Assembly: GCA_905221605.1 (NCBI GenBank)
Contig: CAJNDS010002623.1
Coordinates: forward strand, 852,284 to 863,270
DNA length: 10,987 bases
Reading direction: 5' to 3'
Source of the DNA: Symbiodinium natans
Lineage: Eukaryota; Sar; Dinophyceae; Suessiales; Symbiodiniaceae
In this document: positions 6,030 through 10,987 of the stretch, in pieces
Layout of the letters: each line of letters opens with the position of its first letter
Numbering within the stretch: position 1 is the stretch's first letter
The notes under the pieces: generated by a model
What the model was told of the DNA's origin: nothing
What the model saw: only the letters and a program-made list of their open reading frames with translations
Databases searched by the model: none
Program-made: the position numbers and the translations under genes

Positions 6030-6128
6030 AGTTGAAGTCCTAAGAGCCAGCCAGAAGAAAGCCAAGATTAAATCGGAGCAGCGGACGGGAGGACCAGAGG
6101 GCTGGCTGTGAAATTCGGACAATCAGAC

Positions 6129-6213
6129 TTAGGGTTTAGGGTTTAGGGTTTAGGGTTTAGGGTTTAGGGTTTAGGGTTCAGGGTTCAGGGTTAGGATTTA
6201 GGGTTTCGGGTTT
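6129..6213 (+). repeat. Interstitial telomere tract, G-strand
   Basis: Seven canonical units, then TTCAGGG variants and TTTCGGG. It lies about 50 bp beyond the stop of the reverse transcriptase relic. Confidence 0.93.
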
Positions 6214-6264
6214 AAGCCAAACGTCCAGAGGGCAACGGCGATTTGCGGGTTTTGGGGTTGCCCG

Positions 6265-6543
6265 TCACGTCAGCTGCTTGAGCTTTTCCAAATGTTTGCG
6301 GTCGATTTGGATTACAAGCTCTGTCTCTAAGAGCAGGAAGTGTCGACGCTTCAAGAAGCTCAGCTCGTCGCCCACCCCGACCCATTCCACATGGATCTTG
6401 TATTTTTGCTCAAGCTCGGACACCATCGCATCAGGAATGTGCTTCTGACCAGTGGACAACATATCGTCCACGTGAATCAAGCCTCCGCACGGAGGTCTGG
6501 ATCTTGTTCGGACAACCCTGGAGGTCTGTAGATCGAAGGAAGC
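6265..6543 (-). pseudogene. Ty1/Copia-type reverse transcriptase palm fragment
   Basis: The open segment runs between a TGA at 6544-6546 and a TGA at 6265-6267. Its core from 6480 downward begins LIHVDDMLSTG (the first codon is TTG, so it is not a true start). HVDD corresponds to the YVDD active-site aspartates of Copia-type reverse transcriptases. Further on are a charged LEQKYKI segment and GDELSFLKRR, matching the region after the catalytic motif where Copia enzymes have a G-x-x-x-x-FLG/FLK block, then a helix ending EKLKQL. Only about 70 residues are convincing, against several hundred for a full RT-RNase H region. The next frame upstream (6477-6551) reads MPELPSIYRPPGLSEQDPD, so a frameshift near 6480 may have broken the gene. 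No integrase, RNase H or LTR is visible. Confidence 0.7.
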
Positions 6544-6654
6544 TCAGGCATGACTCTGCTTTCGCCCCTTCCTGCAGGGCGGTACTAAAGTCGCCAAACC
6601 ATCGCGAGCTGCCGTCTCTTTGGCCTGCAACTCAGGATTACCAAGCCTGACTCC

Positions 6655-6726
6655 TTAAACCCTAAACCCTAAACCCTAAATCCTAAACCCTAAGCCCTAA
6701 ACCCTACACCCTAAACCCTAAACCCC
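6655..6726 (-). repeat. Interstitial telomere tract, C-strand
   Basis: Ten units with scattered variants (CCTAAAT, CCCTAAG, CCCTACA). Confidence 0.93.
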
Positions 6727-6899
6727 ACTCCCCCACTAGCACAGCTGCAGATCAGCCCTTGCAACTCACTGCAGATCAGGGCCTTGACCAAGTCTCGAAG
6801 CCACATCCGCATTGGGCTCTGCAGGCATTTTACGGTGCGGACCAAGGCACCCCATTCGGAAACACAAAAAAGGGGGCGTTCAAAACTCACAAAAGATAA

Positions 6900-6920
6900 C
6901 CCCCCCCCCCCCCCCCCCCC
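6900..6920 (+). repeat. C21 homopolymer
   Basis: Twenty-one consecutive C residues, the longest pure homopolymer in the window. It explains the poly-Gly and poly-Pro stretches in overlapping frames, which are not genes. Confidence 0.85.
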
Positions 6921-6944
6921 GCAAATGATTGTAACAACCACTGA

Positions 6945-7020
6945 CCCCCTAAGCCCTAAACCCTAAACTCACAAAACCCCCAAACACCTAACCCCTAATT
7001 AAACCCTAAACCCCAAACTT
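6945..7020 (-). repeat. Interstitial telomere tract, C-strand, decayed
   Basis: Canonical units at 6954-6968 and 7001-7016 are separated by diverged CCCCAAAC and ACCTAACCCC. It includes CCCTAATTAAACCC, a join also present at 9094-9107. Confidence 0.8.
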
Positions 7021-7029
7021 AAAACACTC

Positions 7030-7105
7030 CAGGCAAAGATCCCGGTGCTGGGCACCCAGGCCCTGGCCGACATGGCAGCTCCTTCTCCTCGGCTGGGGCC
7101 TCCCA
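7030..7105 (+). other. Short GC-rich, coding-like segment
   Basis: From about 7030 one frame reads LQAKIPVLGTQALADMAAPS with G or C in most third positions, which is exon-like. It is only 25 codons, has no supported boundaries and lies between two telomere tracts. It may be a shuffled exon fragment or chance. Confidence 0.2.
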
Positions 7106-7107
7106 CG

Positions 7108-7227
7108 TTTGGGGTTTGGGGTTTAGGGTTCAGGGTTTGGGGTTTGGGGTTTAGGGTTTAGGGTTTCGGGTTTAGGGTTTCGGGTTTAAGGTTTGGAGTT
7201 TAAGGTTTGGGGTTTAGGGTTTAGGGA
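7108..7227 (+). repeat. Interstitial telomere tract, G-strand, variant-rich
   Basis: About seventeen units dominated by TTTGGGG, TTTAGGG and TTTCGGG, in part alternating as pairs. The alternation suggests duplication of two-unit blocks. Confidence 0.88.
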
Positions 7228-7286
7228 TTCCTTAAACCACACAAGGAACCCGATTCTAATTCCCTAAGGGTTATTGGCGTCCTGGC

Positions 7287-7347
7287 AAAGAAAGAGCAAG
7301 GGAAAGGGAAGCAGGGGAGGGAGGAGAGGGAGGGAGATAGAGACAGA
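7287..7347 (+). repeat. Polypurine tract
   Basis: About 60 bases are almost all A or G (two or three C and one T). It is capable of triplex formation in principle; no function is shown. Confidence 0.7.
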
Positions 7348-7522
7348 GTGGTAACAAGGCAAAGAGATGGTTTTTATTCTGCTGGGGGTTTAGGGATTCT
7401 CTTGACTATTGGGGTGTGGTGTTTTTTGGGTAGGGCTTTCAGGTTTTGGAGTGTGTTAGATGTGCAAAGGACTCCAAAGGGCGGCTATTCTTCTTGATAA
7501 CCCTACTTCATACATACTAAGT

Positions 7523-7616
7523 CCCTACCCTAAACCCCTAAACCCTAAACCCTCAACCCTAAACCCTAAACCCTAAACCCCTAAACCTTAAACCCTCAAC
7601 CCTAAACGGCCTAAAC
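7523..7616 (-). repeat. Interstitial telomere tract, C-strand, ending in a family 1 end
   Basis: About twelve units with CCCTCAA and CCCCTAAA variants. The last unit fuses directly to the family 1 core, giving CTAAACCCTCCAAGTAAACC. Confidence 0.9.
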
Positions 7617-7626
7617 CCTCCAAGTA
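7617..7626 (+). mobile_element. Family 1 terminal core fused to telomere repeat
   Basis: An exact CCTCCAAGTA core, without the CATGAA part. The bases in front are telomere units, so the end appears joined or truncated within the motif. Confidence 0.5.
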
Positions 7627-7648
7627 AACCCCCAAAGCCCCCGAAGCC

Positions 7649-7696
7649 TCGAGGCGTCGTCGAGCGGGCAGGTCGAGGCGTCACGGAGCGGGCGGG
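7649..7696 (+). repeat. Tandem 24-bp duplication, GC-rich
   Basis: Two adjacent 24-mers, each starting TCGAGGCGTC and ending GAGCGGGC(A/G)GG, match at 20 of 24 bases. The unit length is a multiple of three, so the duplication would be neutral to a frame, but no gene is evident. Confidence 0.7.
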
Positions 7697-7741
7697 TGTG
7701 CCTTCTCGCTCTCAAGCTGTCCATAAACCACCATGAGCCTT

Positions 7742-7786
7742 CAACCCTGAACCCTAAACCATGAACCCTGAACCCTAAACCCTAAG
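7742..7786 (-). repeat. Telomere tract split by the family 2 element
   Basis: Six CCCTAAA/CCCTGAA units run up to CCCTAA, where the family 2 terminal repeat starts. CCCTAAACCC resumes just past the element at 7898-7910, as if one tract had been interrupted. Confidence 0.85.
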
Positions 7787-7897
7787 GGTCCATGTACCTA
7801 AGTTATCAGGGAATATTTGAATCTTCAGGGCACCTTCTAATAGATAGGACTGTTGGGGCCCAAGCATGTAATAATGAGGTACATGGACCCTAAGGGT
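7779..7897. mobile_element. Family 2 MITE-like element inserted in telomere repeat
   Basis: Terminal inverted repeats of 21 bp, 7779-7799 and 7877-7897, differ at one base. Their core is GGGTCCATGTACCT and its exact complement. TAA stands immediately outside the GGG...CCC ends on both sides and can be read as a 3-bp target duplication. A 3-bp TAA/TTA duplication with terminal repeats starting in G residues is typical of PIF/Harbinger-derived (Tourist-like) MITEs, so that affiliation is plausible but rests on short signals. The interior (about 77 bp) is non-coding. Confidence 0.72.
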
Positions 7898-8029
7898 AAA
7901 CCCTAAACCCTTATGTAAGCAACCTGAACGCTAAACCGTCCACAGCCCTGAAACACTAAAACTGGCACCAGGGTAGTTACGCGGTCTCTCAAATTGGGCC
8001 CGTAAACGGGGACCCCTTTTCTACCCCTT

Positions 8030-8181
8030 GGGTTTAGGGTCTGGGTTTAGGGTTTAGGGTTTAGGGCTTAGGGCTTAGGGTTTAGGGTTTAGGGTTTAGG
8101 GTTTAGGGTCTAGGGTTTAGGGTTTAGGGTTTAGGGTTCAGGGTTTAGGGCTTAGGGCTTAGGGCTTAGGGTTTAGGGCTC
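8030..8181 (+). repeat. Long interstitial telomere tract, G-strand
   Basis: About twenty-one units. TTTAGGG dominates, with clusters of CTTAGGG at about 8065-8079 and 8148-8169. The variant clusters at both sides of a canonical core again suggest local amplification. Confidence 0.95.
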
Positions 8182-8208
8182 AGACCACGTAAACTACCCG
8201 AAGAGCCC

Positions 8209-8387
8209 TGCTTGTTCATGGTACTTATGAACCAATTATGACTGTACTTATAACCCACTTGAAAGCCCCTTAAGTGCCCTAATATGGTTATCAGTACAGT
8301 TCTAAGTACCCTAAACCCTAAACCCTAAACCCTAAACCCTAAACCCTAAACCCTAATTGGTTAATAAGTACCATGAACCTCCAAGTG
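8209..8387 (+). mobile_element. Family 1 foldback/MITE-like element, copy 3, carrying a telomere array
   Basis: Arms TTCATGGTACTTATGAACC (8215-8233, continuing to AATT at 8237) and 8355-8377 are inverted repeats matching at 22 of 23 bases. The right end continues CCTCCAAGTG; the left outer end (GCTTG) seems to have lost four or five bases of the motif. The interior has the paired CTGTACTTATAACC-type repeat shared with copies 1 and 2. From 8309 to 8356 a clean telomere array lies inside the element, entered at AAGTA/CCCTAAA and left at CCCTAATTGG. Confidence 0.75.
8309..8356 (-). repeat. Telomere array inside family 1 copy 3
   Basis: Nearly seven perfect CCCTAAA units lie between the inner repeat and the right terminal repeat of the element. 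Copy 1 has decayed telomere sequence at the corresponding place. Confidence 0.95.
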
Positions 8388-8440
8388 AACCATCCTAAGC
8401 AGAGCCTAAAACGCCTAGGATTCAGAGCCCTGAGCCATCC

Positions 8441-8452
8441 TGAACTCCAAGT
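8441..8452 (+). mobile_element. Degenerate family 1 end before the longest telomere tract
   Basis: TGAACTCCAAGT equals the end motif TGAACCTCCAAGT with one C missing. Four bases separate it from the longest tract of the window. Confidence 0.45.
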
Positions 8453-8456
8453 CACA

Positions 8457-8685
8457 CCTAAACCCTAAACCCTAAACCCTAAACCCTAAACCCTAAACCC
8501 TAAACCCTAAACCCTAAACCCTAAACCCTAAACCCTAAACCCTAAACCCTAAACCCTAAACCCTAAACCCTAAACCCTAAACCATAAAACCTAAACCCTA
8601 AACCCTAAACCCTAAACCCTAAACCCTAAACCCTAAACCCTAAACCCTAAACCCTAAACCCTAAACCCTAAACCCTAAACCCTAA
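8457..8685 (-). repeat. Longest interstitial telomere tract, C-strand
   Basis: About 32 units over 229 bp, canonical except for one disturbed point at 8581-8595 (CCATAAAACC). The high uniformity suggests a young or actively homogenised array. Confidence 0.97.
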
Positions 8686-8744
8686 CACGGCCAGCGCCTG
8701 CTCGGGAAGCGCAGCGCGAGCTGGGACCCCTGGCCTGGCTCCAA
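8686..8744. other. GC-rich 59-bp spacer between opposed tracts
   Basis: It is the short interval where a long C-strand tract meets a G-strand tract. One frame reads TASACSGSAARAGTPGLAP, which is coding-like in composition but too short to judge. Confidence 0.3.
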
Positions 8745-8826
8745 TAGGGTTAGGGTTTAGGGTTTAGGGCTTCGGGTTTAGGGCTTAGGGCTAAGGTTAG
8801 GGTTTAGGGATCAGGGTTTAGGGCTT
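8745..8826 (+). repeat. Interstitial telomere tract, G-strand, variant-rich
   Basis: About eleven units with CTTAGGG, TTCGGG, GATCAGGG and hexamer-like TTAGGG forms. Confidence 0.88.
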
Positions 8827-8902
8827 ATTCCGCCAACCATACTCGTAGTTGATCAAAATGCCTGTTGCCAAATAGCCCTCTGTCTCCCTTCTAAACCTTA
8901 GG

Positions 8903-8937
8903 TAAAGGACCTTTAGATCAAATCCCAAAATTGGGAT
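8903..8937. repeat. Two adjacent short inverted repeats
   Basis: TAAAGGACCTTTA (8903-8915) is a perfect palindrome around one A. ATCCCAA/TTGGGAT (8922-8937) has 7-bp arms with a 2-base loop. They lie in a 390-bp spacer (8827-9213) that otherwise holds only the degenerate family 1 material at 9029-9121. Confidence 0.55.
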
Positions 8938-9028
8938 CCCTTATTGCATTTTGCGGACGAATCTCCACTGTGAGGGACCGCGAGGAAACCTCCTTGGAGC
9001 TTCGTGCGTAGCTCTAAGAAGGGTTACA

Positions 9029-9121
9029 GCATGGTAACTTTGCTTACAACCCTTTCAAGGTAAGTACAACCCCCCTAACCCAGAACTCAAAACCCTAATT
9101 AAACCCTAAAGCCTCCAAGTA
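9029..9121 (+). mobile_element. Possible degenerate family 1 copy
   Basis: GCATGGTAACTTTGCTTACAA is reminiscent of the left arm and inner repeat (CATGGTACTTATAACC). It is followed by GTAAGTACAAC, decayed telomere units with CCCTAATT, and an exact CCTCCAAGTA core at 9112-9121. The order matches copies 1 and 3, but similarity outside the core is weak. Confidence 0.4.
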
Positions 9122-9213
9122 GTTGCTGTAACTCATGGTACAAAAAGGGAGACCGGGGAAGCTTTGGCAGTATGGGGCTGCAATACTAGAATCGAGACCC
9201 GAAAGGGCTCATA

Positions 9214-9408
9214 TAGGGTAGGGTTTTGGGTTTAGGGTTTGGGGTTTGGGGTTTCGGGTTTGGGGCTTGGGGTTTGGGGTTTAGGGTTTAGGGCTTAGGG
9301 CTTAGGGTTTAGAGTTTAGGGTTTAGGGCTTAGGGTTTAGGGCGTAGGGCTTAGGGCTTAGGGTTTAGGGCTTAGGGCTTAGGGGTTAGGGCTTAGGGTT
9401 TAGGGTTA
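9214..9408 (+). repeat. Long interstitial telomere tract, G-strand, CTTAGGG-rich
   Basis: About twenty-seven units. The first third is TTTGGGG/TTTCGGG-rich; from about 9290 CTTAGGG and TTTAGGG alternate irregularly. It runs up to ACC and then the family 1 end at 9411. Confidence 0.94.
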
Positions 9409-9410
9409 CC

Positions 9411-9426
9411 CATGAACCTCCAAGTA
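9411..9426 (+). mobile_element. Solo family 1 terminal motif after a G-strand tract
   Basis: An exact CATGAACCTCCAAGTA. Unlike the motif at 4777, the tract in front is in the G-strand orientation, so the association is not tied to one tract polarity. Confidence 0.7.
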
Positions 9427-9536
9427 AAAAGGGGACTTATCGGCTTGGGGTGGAGGGTTTTGCGTTTAGGGTTGCCCAGAGGGAGCACTAGGGAGTAGGT
9501 CGAAATGTTCATACTTGTATCTTCAGACCCCTACAG

Positions 9537-9590
9537 AACCCTAAACCCTAAACATCCCTAAACCCTAAAGAACCCTAAAACCTGAAACCT
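9537..9590 (-). repeat. Interstitial telomere tract, C-strand, broken
   Basis: CCCTAAA pairs are separated by small insertions (CAT, GAA), for a total of about six units. Confidence 0.85.
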
Positions 9591-9638
9591 TACGCGCACG
9601 TCGATCCGGAATCCAAGCACTCCATGGCCTTGGGTAAG

Positions 9639-9676
9639 TTTAGGGTTTAGGGTTTAGGGTTTAAGGTTTAGGGTTA
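9639..9676 (+). repeat. Short G-strand telomere tract
   Basis: Five units, the last ones altered (TTTAAGG, TTAGAG). Confidence 0.88.
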
Positions 9677-10028
9677 GAGCCCCAAGTGCTCTGAGGCCAC
9701 CGCAGAATCCATCTTCTGCGGCGGGTGCCATGAAACTCGTCCTTCCTCCATGTTTTTGTTCGTTGTGAAATTCTAGGCCGTGCTCGCTTGGACTTGGGTT
9801 TGCAAACTTGAGGGTGCCACTGGGTAAGGCGTTAGTTTAGAATGCTTGCTTCCTAGAAATGTTATTTACAGATCCCTTGCAAGTACTCAAGAGAACCTAC
9901 CAAACTTGGATTGTTATCTCCGGGTTGAAGGGGGCTCGAACGCTGTTGCTAGGAAGACCCAAAGACTTGGTAGCCCAGTCACCATATTATCCCTTTTGAG
10001 GGTTGGTTGCTTGATACGGGAAACCAGA
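9677..10028. other. Unique spacer of 352 bp
   Basis: It contains a small perfect hairpin (listed separately) and a 67-codon plus-strand frame (9846-10049) that ends in telomere-encoded LNPQP and shows no known motif. Another short frame at 9680-9775 reads SIFCGGCHETRPSS, protein-like but unidentified. No gene can be supported. Confidence 0.4.
9700..9721. repeat. Perfect 8-bp stem hairpin
   Basis: CCGCAGAA and TTCTGCGG pair around a 6-base loop. No T-run follows, and a bacterial-type terminator would not be expected here. Confidence 0.7.
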
Positions 10029-10083
10029 ACCCTAAACCCCCAACCCTAAGTCAACCCTAAACCCTACACCACAAACCCTAAAC
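10029..10083 (-). repeat. Interstitial telomere tract, C-strand, decayed
   Basis: About seven units with CCCCAA, GTCAACC and CACCACAAACC changes. Confidence 0.85.
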
Positions 10084-10162
10084 GAGGGCAAAGCGGGTAC
10101 CACTGGGCCACCAAGAAGAGTACACTGGAGCCAAGATGGCCAGAGGCGCCGGTCACTCGCGA

Positions 10163-10317
10163 CTTTAGGGTTTAGGCCGCCCCCCTCCCGCCCTCCCCCC
10201 CCCCCCCCCCCTCCCCCCCTCACCCACCCCTCTCCCCCCCTCCCCTCCCCCTTCCAAAGTATGCGCAACGCAGCTGGGAGGCGCATGGGCTGGGTTTAGG
10301 GTTTGGGGTTGAAGGCT
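10163..10317 (+). repeat. Polypyrimidine C-rich tract between minimal telomere motifs
   Basis: TTTAGGGTTTAGG at 10164-10176 is followed by about 75 bases of nearly pure C with scattered T (10180-10254, longest C run 16), then unique sequence, then a diverged G-strand motif at 10290-10311. The tract could form i-motif or G-quadruplex structures. It also produces a spurious poly-Gly frame on the minus strand. Confidence 0.75.
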
Positions 10318-10494
10318 GACTGTTTGGGGATTAGGGCTGCAAGTAAGGATGTAAAGACCCTAAACAGGGTTACTGCACAAGTAGAGATACCAAACTTATA
10401 ACCAATATACAAGGTATATACAGAGGTTAATTATCTTAGGGGGAAAGATTCAGGGTCCCTTCTAGGGGTCCCTCCTTCGACCCCTTCAGTGACA

Positions 10495-10522
10495 GTGCTG
10501 CGTGCATCTGGTCGCGCAGCAC
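10495..10522. repeat. GC-rich hairpin
   Basis: GTGCTGCG (10495-10502) and CGCAGCAC (10515-10522) pair perfectly, with two more possible pairs into the 12-base loop. It stands 15 bp before the large hairpin at 10538. Confidence 0.7.
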
Positions 10523-10537
10523 GCGGAGAATTCTGAG

Positions 10538-10629
10538 CCCAGAGACTCCAGTACCCCTTAGTTAAGGAATATTCCTTAAAGTATGGTTTAAGGAAGATTC
10601 TTCAACTAAGGAGTATTGGAGTCTGTGGG
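10538..10629. repeat. Large imperfect foldback, 43-bp arms
   Basis: Arms 10538-10580 and 10587-10629 are complementary at about 37 of 43 positions around the 6-base loop GTATGG. The inner arms are CCTTAGTTAAGGAATATTCC and its near complement. This could be a structured RNA, a foldback element or a hairpin-like MITE. No coding potential is visible and no flanking duplication stands out. Confidence 0.7.
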
Positions 10630-10697
10630 TAAGGTCTCCTTTTTCCTGGCTCCGTGAGGTCGCGGGCTTGTGGATGCTACGGAGCTGGCTCCAACAC

Positions 10698-10745
10698 AAA
10701 ACCCTAACCCTAAACCCTAAACCCTAAACCTTAAACCCTAAACCC
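10698..10745 (-). repeat. Interstitial telomere tract, C-strand
   Basis: About seven units, including one hexamer CCCTAA and one CCTTAAA. It is the last telomere tract of the window. Confidence 0.92.
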
Positions 10746-10850
10746 GAGTTGGACGAGCAGGAGCACGTCAAGCCCAGCCCGCTAGACTGGCGGCAAGGCG
10801 GTCATTGCGATGCCACTGAGTCTGCTGTGCCTGTTAAAGTTGAACTTGTA
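10746..10850 (+). other. Coding-like segment after the last telomere tract
   Basis: One plus-strand frame reads ELDEQEHVKPSPLDWRQGGH, then CDATESAVPVKVELV, before running into the microsatellite. The composition is protein-like. The DWR...G...PVK spacing is loosely like the start of mature papain-type peptidases, but the spacing is wrong and the catalytic CGSCW block is absent, so I do not assign it. The frame is also open through the telomere repeats and the microsatellite, which lowers its weight. Confidence 0.2.
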
Positions 10851-10987
10851 TGTATATATATATATGTTTGTATATACATACATACATGCATGCATACATA
10901 CATACATACATACATACATACATGCATACATACATACATACACACATACATACACACATACATACATACACACATACAGACATACAT
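10850..10987 (+). repeat. (TA)n then (CATA)n microsatellite, running off the window
   Basis: TATATATATATATATG is followed by about 110 bases of CATA tetranucleotides with CATG and CACA variants. It continues to the last base. The Met-Tyr-Val-Cys frames on the minus strand are translations of it, not genes. Confidence 0.95.

Noticed and set aside
6711-6966. Frames on both strands across 6711-6966
   Set aside because: Both depend on the C21 homopolymer and on telomere units; neither has a known motif.
8457-8826. Chromosome-end fusion point
   Set aside because: A fusion would join telomere strands head to head. Here a C-strand tract precedes a G-strand tract with 59 bp of unique sequence between, and many similar pairs exist in the window.
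10032-10286. 84-codon minus-strand Gly-rich frame
   Set aside because: The poly-Gly region is the complement of the C-rich tract and its ends are telomere-derived.
10746-10850. Papain-like peptidase exon
   Set aside because: A DWR and PVK likeness is present, but the spacing differs, the catalytic Cys block is absent, and the frame continues through repeats on both sides.
10782-10987. Met-Tyr-Val-Cys-rich minus-strand frames
   Set aside because: They are translations of the CATA tetranucleotide microsatellite, which has no stops in these frames.

Overview
The window looks like a gene-poor, repeat-dominated piece of a eukaryotic nuclear chromosome. Its dominant feature is the plant/algal/dinoflagellate-type telomere heptamer TTTAGGG (CCCTAAA on the other strand), present in about 35 separate tracts from two to about thirty units long. 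The tracts lie in both orientations and are separated by 30-700 bp of unique-looking sequence. The only recognisable protein remnant is a broken Ty1/Copia-type reverse transcriptase palm fragment with an HVDDM motif on the minus strand at 6265-6543. This heptamer, a Copia RT relic, a moderate-GC background, C/G homopolymers and almost no genes best fit a dinoflagellate (Symbiodiniaceae or a relative), but that is inference. Another alga, a chromerid or a plant cannot be excluded from sequence alone. No bacterial-type genes, operons, rRNA, tRNA or CRISPR arrays were seen.

Layout. 1-940: G-strand telomere tracts with locally amplified variant units. 941-1170: a possible minus-strand coding relic. 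1171-1361: the clearest copy of a foldback/MITE-like element, called family 1 here, with perfect 18-bp terminal inverted repeats. 1464-2070: short C-strand tracts. 2071-2598: a spacer with the longest open frame (128 codons), not credible as a gene. 2599-3020: a long C-strand tract, a G-strand tract and a truncated inverted family 1 copy. 3071-3801: diverged tracts and a small inverted repeat with telomere units in its loop. 3802-4436: a telomere-poor, AT-richer spacer. 4437-5051: three copies of family 3, one complete with near-identical terminal inverted repeats and a flanking AATA duplication. 5052-6030: spacer with a 37-bp direct repeat. 6129-6653: the Copia relic. 6655-7742: tracts, a C21 homopolymer, a purine tract and a tandem 24-mer. 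7779-7897: a second MITE-like element, family 2, placed in a CCCTAA tract with a TAA duplication. 8030-8826: the densest telomeric block, including a family 1 copy that holds a telomere array inside itself. 8827-10287: more tracts and solo family 1 ends. 10288-10987: a large imperfect hairpin and a tetranucleotide microsatellite that runs off the window.

The main observation is a repeated association between telomere tracts and a short terminal-repeat motif, ACCATGAACCTCCAAGTA. The 10-mer core CCTCCAAGTA occurs seven times exactly and two to three more times with one change, almost always next to or within about 50 bp of a telomere tract. In two family 1 copies the element meets the telomere array at the same base (AAGTA then CCCTAAA). 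In the two copies that keep both ends, telomere-like sequence lies inside the element. This suggests, as inference, a non-autonomous mobile element that carries telomere repeats and may help spread interstitial telomere arrays.
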